This document shows positions 33,624 through 43,643 of a stretch of DNA of 64,000 bases, in pieces. A program made the position numbers and the translations under genes. Below the pieces are notes generated by a model. That model was given only the letters and a program-made list of their open reading frames with translations. It made no database searches and had not been told where the DNA came from. The DNA lies in NCBI RefSeq assembly GCF_006715285.1, contig NZ_VFMX01000001.1, forward strand, positions 806,001-870,000. Reading direction: 5' to 3'. Position 1 is the stretch's first letter. Each line of letters opens with the position of its first letter. The stretch is from Arthrobacter sp. SLBN-83. Its GTDB lineage: Bacteria; Actinomycetota; Actinomycetes; Actinomycetales; Micrococcaceae.

Positions 33624-34913
33624 TTAGTCGTTGATGAGGTCGTTCACCACGATGGTCTGGTCCCGGTCCGGCCCCACGCCGATGGCGGAGAAGCGGGTGC
33701 CGGAGAGCTTTTCCAGCGCCAGCACGTAGTTCCGGGCATTCTCCGGCAGGTCCGCAAGGGTGCGGGCGCCGGTGATGTCCTCGGTCCAGCCGTCGAAGTA
33801 CTCGAAGATTGGCTTGGCGTGGTGGAACTCGGTCTGCGTCATGGGCATTTCGTCGTGCCGGACACCGTCAACGTCGTAGGCCACGCACACGGGGATCTGT
33901 TCGATGCCGGTCAGTACGTCCAGTTTGGTGACGAAGTAGTCCGTGAAGCCGTTGACGCGGGAGGCATGGCGGGCCAGGACGGCGTCGTACCAGCCGCAGC
34001 GGCGCGGCCGGCCCGTGTTGACGCCGAACTCACCGCCGGTCTTCTGCAGGTACATGCCCATCTCGTCGAAGAGTTCCGTGGGGAATGGGCCGGCGCCAAC
34101 ACGGGTGGTGTAGGCCTTGATGATGCCGATGGAGCGCGAGATCCGGGTGGGGCCAATGCCAGACCCCACCGACGCGCCGCCGGCGGTGGGGTTGGAGGAG
34201 GTCACGAACGGGTAGGTGCCGTGGTCCACGTCCAGGAAGGTGGCCTGGCCGCCCTCCATCAGCACCACTTTTCCTTCGTCCAGGGCGGAGTTCAGGACCA
34301 GGGTGCTGTCGATGACCAGCGGGCGGAGCCGCTCAGCATAGGACAGGAAGTACTCCACGATCTCGTCCACCACCACGCTGCGGCGGTTGTAGACCTTGAC
34401 CAGGAGTTCGTTCTTCTGGCGCAGCGAGCCTTCCACCTTCTGGCGGAGGATGGATTCGTCAAAGACGTCCTGGACGCGGATGCCCAGCCGGGCCACCTTG
34501 TCCATGTAGGCGGGGCCGATGCCGCGGCCGGTGGTGCCGATGGCACGTTTGCCGAGGAAGCGTTCGGTCACCTTGTCCAGGACCTGGTGGTACGGGGCCA
34601 CCAGGTGTGCGTTGGCGGAGACGCGCAGTTTGGAGGTGTCGGCGCCGCGGGCCTGCAGGCCGTCGATCTCCTGGAAGAGGGCCTCGAGGTTCACTACACA
34701 GCCGTTGCCGATGATGGGAACGGCGTTTGGGCTGAGGATGCCCGCCGGCAGCAGCTTGAGTTCGTACTTTTCACCGCCCACGACGACGGTGTGCCCGGCG
34801 TTGTTGCCGCCGTTGGGCTTGACGACGTAGTCAACACGGCCACCCAGCAGGTCGGTGGCCTTGCCTTTTCCTTCGTCGCCCCACTGGGCTCCTACGATCA
34901 CAATTGCTGGCAT
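33624..34913 (-). CDS. purA: Adenylosuccinate synthetase
   Basis: 429 residues from the ATG at 34913, with GGGGAGGA upstream; the longer frame to 34970 is not conserved. It joins IMP and aspartate using GTP in the first step to AMP. Motifs: [18 protein letters not shown] (P-loop), [10 protein letters not shown] with the catalytic histidine, [29 protein letters not shown] and the C-terminal [20 protein letters not shown]. Monocistronic with its own terminator. An AGTTTA at 35066-35071 (TAAACT on the coding strand) could be its -10 box. Confidence 0.97.
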   Translation of the reverse strand: MPAIVIVGAQWGDEGKGKATDLLGGRVDYVVKPNGGNNAGHTVVVGGEKYELKLLPAGILSPNAVPIIGNGCVVNLEALFQEIDGLQARGADTSKLRVSANAHLVAPYHQVLDKVTERFLGKRAIGTTGRGIGPAYMDKVARLGIRVQDVFDESILRQKVEGSLRQKNELLVKVYNRRSVVVDEIVEYFLSYAERLRPLVIDSTLVLNSALDEGKVVLMEGGQATFLDVDHGTYPFVTSSNPTAGGASVGSGIGPTRISRSIGIIKAYTTRVGAGPFPTELFDEMGMYLQKTGGEFGVNTGRPRRCGWYDAVLARHASRVNGFTDYFVTKLDVLTGIEQIPVCVAYDVDGVRHDEMPMTQTEFHHAKPIFEYFDGWTEDITGARTLADLPENARNYVLALEKLSGTRFSAIGVGPDRDQTIVVNDLIND

Positions 34914-35100
34914 GGGATCCTCCCCCATTCGTTCGGGCTGCCCGGGTTTGCCACGAGGTGGCGGGCCCATGCAGCGCCGTTCATGAGAATGCCCCGAACA
35001 TACCGGCCTTCACGCGGCCGCAGCACGGCACGGCGAAAGAAGAGTCCCGGGGCTCTTACCACCCAAGTTTAGCCGATGGGGCACTTTGTCCATTGTTGGC

Positions 35101-35136
35101 CCGCCGCGGCCCCTTATGCGGGAAGGGCCGCGGCGG
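35101..35136 (-). terminator. GC-rich hairpin after the M14 peptidase gene
   Basis: CCGCCGCGGCCC and GGGCCGCGGCGG form a perfect 12-bp stem between the M14 peptidase stop (35171) and the purA promoter region. No T run follows, so it would be an intrinsic terminator of the T-poor actinobacterial kind. Confidence 0.65.
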
Positions 35137-35170
35137 CCCTGGTCAGAACCGCCGCGGCGCGCCGGTGCTG

Positions 35171-36235
35171 CTACTCGTCCTCCGCCTCCCCTGCGGGCCG
35201 GGACGTCTGCTCGGCGAGCGTGTCCCAGAAGGAGGTGTCGGCGTCGGCAATGGAACCGTCCGCAATGGCGGCGGCGGTGGACGTCAGCGTGGTGACCGTC
35301 TGCTTGATCAGGTAGCCGTTGCTGCGCTGGCCCAGCGCGTAGCCGTCCAGGTAGTGGTCGGACATGCCGCGCATCTCGAAGAGCAAGGTGGCGATGCCGT
35401 ATTCCACGGAGATGCCGTTGCGGCTGATGGTTTCGGCGCTGCCGCCCTGGTACTTGCCCAGGTGGCCCCAGCCGGTGGAGTCGACGTTATTGAAGACCAC
35501 GGCACCCAGCTGCTTCGACTTTTCGACGACGGCGGGATCTGCGTTGGGGGTGGTGGGGTACAGGATGGAGCCGGAGACCAGCTTGCCGTCACGCTCAGCA
35601 CGGGTGCCCTGGTGGTGCAGGTCAATCATGTAGTCGATCCGGTACTTGCGCATCACGTTGTTGTGCAGCGCCTGGGTTTCCGGCTGGACCTTGGCCACGT
35701 GGTCGCGGTTCAGGTCCACGCCCTCCGCGTTGTAGCGGGTGAGGTGCCGGTCCCCCTTGGCGAGGTAGTTGTCCAGGGAGAAGTTCACGTCCCCCATGGC
35801 GCCATCGGCGTTGAGCATTGGCAGCACCAGGATGTTCACGCCCTTGAGGATGTCCGCCGATTTGCCGGTACCCAGGTGCTTGATGACCTCCATGGCACCC
35901 TCGGTGGTGAGCTGCTCGTTGCCGTGCTGCTGGGTCAGGTAAAGGATGGTGGGCTTGGCCGGATCGGAAATGTACTTGACCAGGTGGATGTCGCGGCCCT
36001 TCACGGTCCGGCCGATGACTTCCAGTTCCATGGCCGGCTGCTTGGCGTCCTGGTCCTTCAGGAAGGAAACCATCTGGTCATAGGTGGCCAGTTTCGTTGT
36101 AGTGATCTGGCCATTGCCGTCATAGCCGGGTCCTTCGCCCACCGCGTTTGCCAGCGGTGCCGGTCCCGCCACGACAGCGAGCGCCAGGGCCCCGGAAAGG
36201 GCAAGGTTCCTGAAGGTTTGCAGGGATTTGTTCAC
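35171..36235 (-). CDS. Secreted M14-type zinc carboxypeptidase
   Basis: 354 residues. Signal peptide ending near ANAVG (hydrophobic ALSGALALAVVAGPAPLANA). The peptidase_M14 fold shows IGRTVKGRDIHLVKYI, the zinc ligands in TQQHGNEQL (HxxE) and the later histidine in YMIDLHHQGT, LPMLNADGAMG, and the catalytic glutamate probably in LLFEMRGMSDHY. It should cleave C-terminal residues of peptides outside the cell. Single gene; its upstream region has a promoter embedded in a 22-bp-period direct repeat. Confidence 0.88.
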   Translation of the reverse strand: MNKSLQTFRNLALSGALALAVVAGPAPLANAVGEGPGYDGNGQITTTKLATYDQMVSFLKDQDAKQPAMELEVIGRTVKGRDIHLVKYISDPAKPTILYLTQQHGNEQLTTEGAMEVIKHLGTGKSADILKGVNILVLPMLNADGAMGDVNFSLDNYLAKGDRHLTRYNAEGVDLNRDHVAKVQPETQALHNNVMRKYRIDYMIDLHHQGTRAERDGKLVSGSILYPTTPNADPAVVEKSKQLGAVVFNNVDSTGWGHLGKYQGGSAETISRNGISVEYGIATLLFEMRGMSDHYLDGYALGQRSNGYLIKQTVTTLTSTAAAIADGSIADADTSFWDTLAEQTSRPAGEAEDE

Positions 36236-36329
36236 GCTGCGGTACCTCTTCTTTGAGTGTGATGTGGTGCATGCGAGTGGGGCAGCCAGCCGTCATTTCC
36301 CTCATTTGGCTGTGACAAGAGCCAACCAA

Positions 36330-36367
36330 GCTGGACAAAGTCTGTCAATACGCTGGACGAATTCTGT
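36330..36367. promoter_or_regulatory. Tandem 16-bp direct repeats upstream of the M14 gene, possible operator
   Basis: GCTGGACAAAGTCTGT (36330-36345) and GCTGGACGAATTCTGT (36352-36367) match at 14 of 16 positions with a 22-bp period, so a protein would meet both on the same DNA face. A minus-strand TTGACA (36348-36343) lies between and within them and could be the -35 box of the peptidase gene. No regulator is known. Confidence 0.5.
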
Positions 36368-36441
36368 AAGGCACAAGGAGCCGCTCGATGGATGATTATT
36401 TTGGGCGCCAAGGGAAGCCGCCGAAATAAAGCGTGCAGGAC

Positions 36442-36470
36442 TTGCCCGGACGCGGGCTTCTCGATTTAAG
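36442..36470 (+). promoter_or_regulatory. Predicted promoter of the methionine synthase-like gene
   Basis: TTGCCC (36442-36447), 17-bp spacer, TTTAAG (36465-36470), with the riboswitch starting 10 nt later. Geometry matches the promoter of the other SAM-I unit at 23190. Confidence 0.55.
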
Positions 36471-36480
36471 TGAGAGGGAA

Positions 36481-36579
36481 CCATCCGGAGCGGCCGAGAG
36501 ACCTGGCTCGATGACGCCGCAGCAACCACGGATCAGCAGATTTGTTGCTGCCCGAAGGTGCTACTGCCAGGACCGATGG
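36481..36579 (+). promoter_or_regulatory. SAM-I (S-box) riboswitch
   Basis: P1 is CCATC (36481-36485) with GATGG (36575-36579); the conserved GATGACGCCGCAGCAACC and GGTGCTACTGCCAGGACCG are both present. A purine-rich AAAGAGAG directly after P1 is the likely ribosome binding site of the ATG at 36596, so closing P1 with SAM would probably limit ribosome access. No terminator hairpin separates it from the gene. Confidence 0.92.
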
Positions 36580-36595
36580 AAAGAGAGATTCCAGC

Positions 36596-37804
36596 ATGTC
36601 CCTGAACACTGACCACATCCGCGTAACCCACGCCGGGTCCTTGCCCCGAACCCCGGAACTCATTGCCGCCAACGCCGCCAAGGAAGCCGACGGCATCTCC
36701 CCCGAATTCCTTGAGCTCCTGGAGGCTTCGGTGGTGGACATCGTCCGGCGCCAAAAAGACCTGGGCATCGACATCCCCAACGACGGCGAATACGGCCACA
36801 CCATGTCCAGTTCCGTGGACTACGGCGCCTGGTGGAACTACTCGTTCTCCCGACTCGGCGGCCTGGAGCCGACCAATGTTGACCGCTGGGCCGACTCGCA
36901 GGTGCACCGCTCCTCGCCGGGCCACATCGTCCTGACCTCCTTCCCGGACCGGCGGGACCGGCAGGCGTTCAACGAGGCGTACAACGATCCCTCCTCGGGC
37001 ATCCTCACCCACCGCAAGAGCGTTGCCCAGCCCAAGATCGCCGGCCCCCTGACCTACACGGGCCAGGACCTGGTGGCGTCGGACATCAGGAACCTGAAGA
37101 CGGGGTTGGCTGCCGCGGGCCTCTCCGACGGTTTCGTGGCCTCGCTCTCCCCCGGCTCCTGCGCAAGGGTGGCCAACGAGTACTACAAGTCAGACGAGGA
37201 ACTGGTCTACGCCTGCGCCGACGCCATGCGGGAGGAATACAAGGCGATCATCGATGCCGGCCTCACCGTGCAGCTCGATGATCCGTCACTGGCCGAGAGC
37301 TGGGACCAGATCAACCCCGAGCCCTCCCTGGAGGACTACCTGAAGTTCATCCAGCTGCGTGTCGAAGCCACCAACTGGGCCCTCCGGGATCTTCCCCAGG
37401 AACAGATCCGGTTGCACGTCTGCTGGGGCTCCTGGCACGGCCCGCACACCACGGACATCCCGTTCGCGGACATCATCGGGTCGGTGCTGCAGGTCAATGC
37501 CGGCGCCTACTCCTTTGAGGCCGCGAACGTCCGCCACGAACACGAGTGGCGGGTCTGGGAGGACACCAAACTCCCGGAGGGCAAGGTCATCATCCCCGGG
37601 GTAGTCTCGCATGCCACGAACGTGGTGGAGCACCCGGACCTGGTGGCGGACCGCATTGTCCGCTTTGCCGACGTCGTGGGCAGGGAAAATGTTATCGCCT
37701 CCACCGACTGCGGCCTGGGCGGCAGGGTCCACCCGCAGATAGCCTTTGCCAAGCTGGAAGCACTGGGCGAGGGCGCCCGCCGCGCCACCAAGCGCCTCTG
37801 GTAA
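36596..37804 (+). CDS. Cobalamin-independent methionine synthase-like protein (MetE C-terminal domain type)
   Basis: 402 residues from the ATG at 36596, about half of full MetE (near 750), so it has only the catalytic barrel. Zinc ligands fit the MetE pattern: H and C in RLHVCWGSWHG, E in SFEAANVRHEHEW, and C in STDCGLGGR. The substrate region VTHAGSLPRTPELI opens the barrel. Expected reaction: methyl transfer to homocysteine or another thiol; the methyl donor is uncertain because the folate-binding N-terminal half of MetE is absent. Control by the SAM-I riboswitch just upstream supports a role in methionine supply. Confidence 0.85.
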   Translation: MSLNTDHIRVTHAGSLPRTPELIAANAAKEADGISPEFLELLEASVVDIVRRQKDLGIDIPNDGEYGHTMSSSVDYGAWWNYSFSRLGGLEPTNVDRWADSQVHRSSPGHIVLTSFPDRRDRQAFNEAYNDPSSGILTHRKSVAQPKIAGPLTYTGQDLVASDIRNLKTGLAAAGLSDGFVASLSPGSCARVANEYYKSDEELVYACADAMREEYKAIIDAGLTVQLDDPSLAESWDQINPEPSLEDYLKFIQLRVEATNWALRDLPQEQIRLHVCWGSWHGPHTTDIPFADIIGSVLQVNAGAYSFEAANVRHEHEWRVWEDTKLPEGKVIIPGVVSHATNVVEHPDLVADRIVRFADVVGRENVIASTDCGLGGRVHPQIAFAKLEALGEGARRATKRLW

Positions 37805-38008
37805 ACGGCCGGCCGTGCCGCCGCGCCGGCTGTTCCTTCCGTCACCGGAATGGGGCAGCCGGCGTTTCGCTTCCGGGGGCTTGCTAAACTGGAGCAGGCC
37901 GGCGAGGTCCGGCCCACCCCAACCAACCGCTGCTGATGCGTCGCGCCTCCCCGCGCCCTCATCCGGCCGCGGCAGCAACGCCAATCCCCGCAGGAGAACC
38001 AGCACTTC

Positions 38009-38641
38009 ATGACAGCCCTGGCCCCCGAAACTTTCCACGAACAGCTCATGAGCCGCCGCTACGAACCGAGCGTTGCAGCCGTCAACGAACTGTGCGATTC
38101 CCTGCAGGAGGCCAAGCCCGGAACTGTGGTCCCCTACGTCGACCCCATGCACGACGTCGAGGAATGCCGCATTATCAGCCTCTACTCCAACATCGGCGAG
38201 GCAGATCCCTCCGGTTTCATCACCGCCGGAGACCAGGACGCCGCCACCCGTATGCTGGGCATCCAGTGGAAGCTGGGACTGCGCCCCGAGTTCGTGATGC
38301 CGTGGAACGTCCACCCGTGGCACGTCCCCGGCGAAGCCAACGGCAAGTTCACCCCGGACCAGGTCCAGGCCGGCCTGAAGCCCCTGCTGAAGTTCCTGGC
38401 CCTGGTGCCGCGTGCATCGGTCATCGTGGCGCACGGCACTGAAGCCAACCGCCTGGCAAACCTGCTTTTGAAGACCGAGGTCCCCCTGCTGTGGCGCCGC
38501 GGCCTGAAGACCTACAAGGTCCGCTCGCTGAGCGGCCGCGCGTTCGCCGGTTCCCCTGCACGCCAGGAGGAGTTCCTCGAGGACATGCGCACGGCCTACG
38601 CAGACGCCATGGCCCGCACCGGCATCGCCCGGAAGGCCTAG
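38009..38641 (+). CDS. Uracil-DNA glycosylase family protein
   Basis: 210 residues. The segments EFVMPWNVHPWHV and VPRASVIVAHGTEANRLANL sit where UDG-fold proteins have their active-site and C-terminal loops, and actinobacterial relatives are labelled uracil-DNA glycosylase family. Canonical family 1 motifs (GQDPYH, HPSPLS) are absent, so activity on uracil is not assured. The ATG at 38009 follows CAGGAGAACCAGCACTTC, with GGAG 12 nt upstream. The 204 bp between the MetE-like gene and this gene hold no other gene that I can support. Confidence 0.65.
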   Translation: MTALAPETFHEQLMSRRYEPSVAAVNELCDSLQEAKPGTVVPYVDPMHDVEECRIISLYSNIGEADPSGFITAGDQDAATRMLGIQWKLGLRPEFVMPWNVHPWHVPGEANGKFTPDQVQAGLKPLLKFLALVPRASVIVAHGTEANRLANLLLKTEVPLLWRRGLKTYKVRSLSGRAFAGSPARQEEFLEDMRTAYADAMARTGIARKA

Positions 38642-38653
38642 CGGACCAACGCG

Positions 38654-38699
38654 CGACGGCGGGTGGTGACTTTCACCTGAAAGTCACCACCCGCCGTCG
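38654..38699. terminator. Perfect 22-bp palindrome between convergent genes
   Basis: Arms 38654-38675 and 38678-38699 (CGACGGCGGGTGGTGACTTT... and its complement) nearly touch, giving a hairpin with a small loop. It starts 12 nt after the UDG-like gene and ends 20 nt before the DUF3151 stop codon, as expected for a bidirectional terminator. It is not clearly related to palindromes H1 and H2. Confidence 0.8.
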
Positions 38700-38719
38700 T
38701 CATTTAAGCACGTGGCGCT

Positions 38720-39142
38720 TCACTTGCCCTCGATGGCCGCTTTCGCCTTGGGATCCGAGTCGTTGAGGAACTTCTCGATCCGTTCCGGCTCGTCCGCCTC
38801 GCCAATGGCCGAGGACGCCCGCCCCAGGGAGTAGAGCGCCCGCAGGAACCCGCGGTTGGGCGCGTGCTCCCATGGGATGGGTCCCACGCCGCGCCAGCCG
38901 TTGCGGCGCAGCGCGTCCAAGCCCCGGTGGTAGCCCACCCGTGAGTAGGCGTAGGAGTCGATGGTGCGCCCTTCCGACCATGCTTCCTCGGCCAGGATGG
39001 CCCAGAGCAATGAGGAGGTGGGGTGCTTTTCAACGAGGTCCAGTGCTTCGTGCCCGGCCTCCAGCTGTGCGTTGACCTCGGTCTCGGCGGGCAGGAGCGT
39101 GGGCTCCGGCCCCATCAGGTTCCGGCGGAACTCGTCCGACAT
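38720..39142 (-). CDS. DUF3151 family protein
   Basis: 140 residues, a conserved actinobacterial family of unknown role. Seen are LMGPEPTLLPAETEV, ALDLVEKHPTSSLLWAILAE, SYAYSRVGYHRGLDALRRNG and WEHAPNRGFLRALYSLGRAS, arranged like a TPR-type helical protein. It is encoded directly after the aldolase gene (stop and start codons abut), and this fba-DUF3151 order recurs in actinobacteria, so a link to glycolysis is possible but unproven. Confidence 0.85.
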   Translation of the reverse strand: MSDEFRRNLMGPEPTLLPAETEVNAQLEAGHEALDLVEKHPTSSLLWAILAEEAWSEGRTIDSYAYSRVGYHRGLDALRRNGWRGVGPIPWEHAPNRGFLRALYSLGRASSAIGEADEPERIEKFLNDSDPKAKAAIEGK

Positions 39143-40162
<1,020 letters not shown>

Positions 40163-40265
40163 GCTGGCTCCTCTGCTGAGTTTCGTCTGTGGGTGGAAGA
40201 CCCTCAAGTAGACCGCTTACGGCTTGGCACCATCCTAGCCATTAGCGGGCCGGGAGTGCTCTGGG

Positions 40266-40946
40266 TTACGCCCCCACGTGCTGGTTGAAGACGTGCCGGC
40301 GGATCCAGGCGTGCATGGCGATGGCCGCGGCGGAGGCGGCGTTGATGGACCGGGTGGAGCCGAACTGCTCGATGGACAGGGTGGCGACGGCGGCCTGGTG
40401 GACTTCCGGGGTCAGGCCCGGCCCCTCCTGCCCGAAGACCAGCACGCAGTCCCGCGGCAGTTCGTACGTTTCCAGCGGCACCGAGTCCGGGAAGATGTCG
40501 ATTCCGATGATCGCCAGCCCCTCCCCCTGCGCCCAGTGGACGAAGTCCTCGACGGTGGGGTGGTGGCGGACGTGCTGGTAGCGGTCGGTGACCATGGCAC
40601 CGCGCCGGTTCCACCGCCGTCGTCCGATGATGTGCACTTCCTTGGCGAGGAAGGCGTTGGCGGTGCGCACCACGGTGCCGATGTTCAGGTCGTGCTGCCA
40701 GTTCTCGATGGCCACGTGGAAGTTGTGCCGCCGCGAGTCCAGCTCGGCAACAATCGCCTCGTGCTTCCAGTACCGGTACTTGTCCAGGACGTTCCGCCGG
40801 TCGCCGTCAGCCAGCAGGTCGGGGTCCCAGTGGTCGCCTTCGGGCAGCTCGCCTTCCCAGGGCCCGACGCCGACCTCTGCCTTTGCGGGTTCGGCTTCCC
40901 CGGGCTGGTGGTCGGGTTCGTCTGTCATGCCGGGCGTTTGGTTCAC
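40266..40946 (-). CDS. TrmH/SpoU family RNA 2'-O-methyltransferase
   Basis: 226 residues; a second ATG at 40928 would give 220. SPOUT methyltransferase with the three family motifs: motif 1 NIGTVVRTANAFLAKEVHII, motif 2 CVLVFGQEGPGLTPEV, motif 3 GSTRSINAASAAAIAMHAWI. An acidic N-terminal tail of about 45 residues is not conserved. It should methylate a ribose in tRNA or rRNA; the site cannot be told. The gene lies 103 bp upstream of fbaA on the same strand and may share its transcript. Confidence 0.9.
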   Translation of the reverse strand: MNQTPGMTDEPDHQPGEAEPAKAEVGVGPWEGELPEGDHWDPDLLADGDRRNVLDKYRYWKHEAIVAELDSRRHNFHVAIENWQHDLNIGTVVRTANAFLAKEVHIIGRRRWNRRGAMVTDRYQHVRHHPTVEDFVHWAQGEGLAIIGIDIFPDSVPLETYELPRDCVLVFGQEGPGLTPEVHQAAVATLSIEQFGSTRSINAASAAAIAMHAWIRRHVFNQHVGA

Positions 40947-40998
40947 CCTTCAACACTAGACTGGGTTCTTCGGGCAACCATCACAGGCGGAGGCAGGC

Positions 40999-41835
40999 AT
41001 GGCAGAAGCAGACGAGGTAACAGGCAACCCCGCGGTTTACCGCAGCGGCCAGGAAATCGAGTGCTGGCTGACGGACATGGACGGCGTCCTGGTCCACGAA
41101 AACCAGCCCATCCCGGGGGCCGCGGAGCTGATCCAGCGCTGGGTGGATACCTCAAAGCGCTTCCTGGTGCTGACCAACAACTCCATTTTCACGCCCCGGG
41201 ACCTCGCCGCCCGCCTGCGCGCGTCGGGCCTGGAGATTCCGGAAGAGAACATCTGGACCTCCGCCCTCGCCACGGCCCAATTCCTGAAGGACCAGGTGTC
41301 CGCCGCGGGCGCTGAATCCGGCAACCGCGCCTACACCATCGGTGAGGCGGGGCTGACGACGGCGTTGCACGAGGCCGGCTTCATCCTCACCGACCAGAAC
41401 CCGGACTTCGTGGTGCTCGGCGAGACGCGCACGTACTCTTTCGAAGCGATCACCACCGCCATCCGCCTGATCCTGGCCGGTGCCCGGTTCATCGCCACCA
41501 ACCCGGATGCCACCGGCCCCTCCAAGGACGGGCCGATGCCCGCCACCGGCGCTATCGCGGCCCTGATCACCAAGGCCACCGGCAGGGAACCCTACATTGT
41601 GGGCAAACCGAATCCCATGATGTTCCGTTCGGCGATGAACCAGATCGACGCCCATTCAGAAACCACCGCCATGATCGGCGACCGGATGGATACGGACATC
41701 ATCGCCGGCATGGAGGCCGGACTGCACACGGTCCTGGTCCTGAGCGGCATCACGCACAAGGACGACATTGCCGCGTACCCGTTCCGGCCCAACCAGGTGC
41801 TGAACTCGGTGGCGGACCTGAAAAACCAGATCTAG
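40999..41835 (+). CDS. HAD-superfamily hydrolase, subfamily IIA (NagD-like)
   Basis: 278 residues. Motif I ECWLTDMDGVLVHENQPIPG has the nucleophile Asp and acid Asp; motif II is FLVLTNNSIFTPRDLAARL; the C2 cap spans roughly residues 90-190 with FIATNPDATGPSKDG; motif III/IV is VGKPNPMMF and MIGDRMDTDIIAGMEAGL. This is a phosphatase of the NagD/PGP type acting on small phosphates, substrate unknown. Start at 40999 after GGAGGCAGGC. Its stop overlaps the convergent hydrolase stop by 4 bp. Confidence 0.92.
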   Translation: MAEADEVTGNPAVYRSGQEIECWLTDMDGVLVHENQPIPGAAELIQRWVDTSKRFLVLTNNSIFTPRDLAARLRASGLEIPEENIWTSALATAQFLKDQVSAAGAESGNRAYTIGEAGLTTALHEAGFILTDQNPDFVVLGETRTYSFEAITTAIRLILAGARFIATNPDATGPSKDGPMPATGAIAALITKATGREPYIVGKPNPMMFRSAMNQIDAHSETTAMIGDRMDTDIIAGMEAGLHTVLVLSGITHKDDIAAYPFRPNQVLNSVADLKNQI

Positions 41836-42872
41836 AAGATGCTGACCCGGGAACCGCCCCGGGGCAGGGGGAAGTACTCGTCCAGCAGTTCCTTCACCAG
41901 CGGCCGGTAGATCTGCGGATTCCAGCCCGGGCTGGCGTGGGCGGGGGCAGCACCGGTGGTCTGCAGGTTGCTTGAGACCATGTTGTCCTTGAACACCACT
42001 GACCATGTCTCGGATGCGGTCTCGTAATCCACGGTCCCGTCCTTGGGATTGCCGATATAGGCCATCTTGGCTGTGCCGAGATGGCCGGCAAACTGGCTTC
42101 CCTCGAAGTGGTAGATGTAGGCGGACTCCGTCTGGACCAGGACATTGGACGGGGCAATCGGTGACAACTGCTCCAGCGTCTGGTTCAGGATCTGTCGCCA
42201 GCTCCGCTCGTCCTTATGGATGATCCGCTCCCCCAGTTCATAACCGCCGCGGAGGGTGGACGGGAACCTGACGCCGCTCTCGTAAAGGAACACCACGCCG
42301 TCGAACCAGCTCTGGTCCAGGACGTCGTGGGCACTGTAGGGGCTGGAGTCCAGGAGGATGAACTGCGCCTGGACTCCCTGCAACGCCAGCAGCCGCGCAG
42401 CCACCTGCGTTGCCAGCATGCCGCCGAAGCTGTGTCCGTAAAAGAACAGCTTGGTGATTTTCTCCGCGGCTATGTAGTCAGTGATTGCGTTAACCACCTC
42501 GGTGATGTTCAGGCCCAGGTTGGAGTACCCGACGGCGGCGAGCCGGGCCCGCTTGTTCAGGGCGCCGCGCATGGTGTTGAGGATCCACTGCGCCTCTTCC
42601 CAGCTGGTTTTGTAACCCGGGAACAGGAACCAGCTGGCGTCAGGGTAATAGGCGTCGGCGAAGTCATCGGCAACAGTCAGGATCCTGGTGCTGCGGCGCT
42701 GCGACTGGACTTCGCGGGTCACCAGCATGTCTGCAGCCAGAAGTCCGGACGCCCCGGCACCGGCCAGGAAGCTGCGCCGCGAAAAGCGCTTCAGGGCAGC
42801 CGCTTCCACCAGCAGCCGGGCGTCTGGGACCCAGCGCCGGCCCTGCGGACTTACCTCCCCCTCATACGGCAC
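41832..42872 (-). CDS. Exported alpha/beta hydrolase-like protein with Tat signal
   Basis: 346 residues. After a 28-residue leader comes the twin-arginine motif FSRRSFLAGAGASGLLAADM, so export folded through the Tat system is likely. The body has an alpha/beta hydrolase nucleophile elbow FYGHSFGGMLATQVA with Ser as probable nucleophile; LLDSSPYSAHD follows the next strand. The overall family is not one I can name. A later Asp and His to complete the triad are likely in the C-terminal half but not certain. Substrate unknown; single gene. Confidence 0.75.
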   Translation of the reverse strand: MPYEGEVSPQGRRWVPDARLLVEAAALKRFSRRSFLAGAGASGLLAADMLVTREVQSQRRSTRILTVADDFADAYYPDASWFLFPGYKTSWEEAQWILNTMRGALNKRARLAAVGYSNLGLNITEVVNAITDYIAAEKITKLFFYGHSFGGMLATQVAARLLALQGVQAQFILLDSSPYSAHDVLDQSWFDGVVFLYESGVRFPSTLRGGYELGERIIHKDERSWRQILNQTLEQLSPIAPSNVLVQTESAYIYHFEGSQFAGHLGTAKMAYIGNPKDGTVDYETASETWSVVFKDNMVSSNLQTTGAAPAHASPGWNPQIYRPLVKELLDEYFPLPRGGSRVSIF

Positions 42873-42941
42873 CCTCCTACCGTAAGCCCACCGAAAGTGG
42901 CCACTGCAACCGGTGCAGGTAACCGTTTGGTGACGGGAGGG

Positions 42942-43562
42942 TCAGCTGGCGGCCTGCCCTTCCGCGGCCGGGAACGGCGCGTGGGGTTGCTGCCGGCGGC
43001 GGAGGATTTCCAGGCCGATGTCGTTGTAGCGGCCCAGCAGGTCAGCGCCGTCGGGGGCTTCCGGGGTGTCCAGGAGCGCGAAGACCGAGTCACTTGCCTG
43101 GAGCAGTTCTTCGTCCGTGTATTCGGTCAGCGGGCGGCCGTACAGTTCCTCGATCCACATGACGGGCAACTGGGGGAACTCGCCGGCAAACTCGCCGCCG
43201 GGGAAGAGTTCACGGACGTCGTCGTCCATCAGGAGCGGCTGGCGGCTGGCGGTGTCCTCCGGGGCCCAGTCGTGGGCGGGGGGCGCGAGCTGAAGGCCCA
43301 CTGAGGCGGAAGGAACACCCAGCAGCGAGTTGGTGGCGATCGCGTTGAGATCTGTCCGCAGCCCTGCCAGCGCTGAGGATTCAATGAGCTCGGCCTGCGA
43401 AAGATCAACGCAGATGCGGCAGCGGATGCCCATTCTTCGGACACGCCGGATGATGTGGACCAGTTCAGCACGGGTGCCATGGTGAAGGGTCCCCCGGACT
43501 TCAATCCGGACGATGTCGGCAGGGACATCCAGGTTAACGAGTGCGTCTAATGCGCGGTCCAT
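42942..43562 (-). CDS. Protein with STAS-like N-terminal domain
   Basis: 206 residues. The first 90 residues (VRIEVRGTLHHGTRAELVHI, CRICVDLSQAELIESSALAG) look like a STAS/anti-sigma antagonist fold, with Ser-Ser at the place of the phosphorylatable serine. The C-terminal half (WIEELYGRPLTEYTDEELLQ, LGRYNDIGLEILRRR) is unknown. It lies directly downstream of a GAF-ANTAR gene on the same strand (82 bp), so a joint signalling role is plausible. GGAG precedes the ATG at 43562. Confidence 0.65.
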   Translation of the reverse strand: MDRALDALVNLDVPADIVRIEVRGTLHHGTRAELVHIIRRVRRMGIRCRICVDLSQAELIESSALAGLRTDLNAIATNSLLGVPSASVGLQLAPPAHDWAPEDTASRQPLLMDDDVRELFPGGEFAGEFPQLPVMWIEELYGRPLTEYTDEELLQASDSVFALLDTPEAPDGADLLGRYNDIGLEILRRRQQPHAPFPAAEGQAAS

Positions 43563-43643
43563 AGGTACTCCAAAAGAGGTCTATGGCCGACGGCTCAACC
43601 TCCGCAAGCGTAACCCCCGTGGGAGCCCCCGCACAACCTGCCC

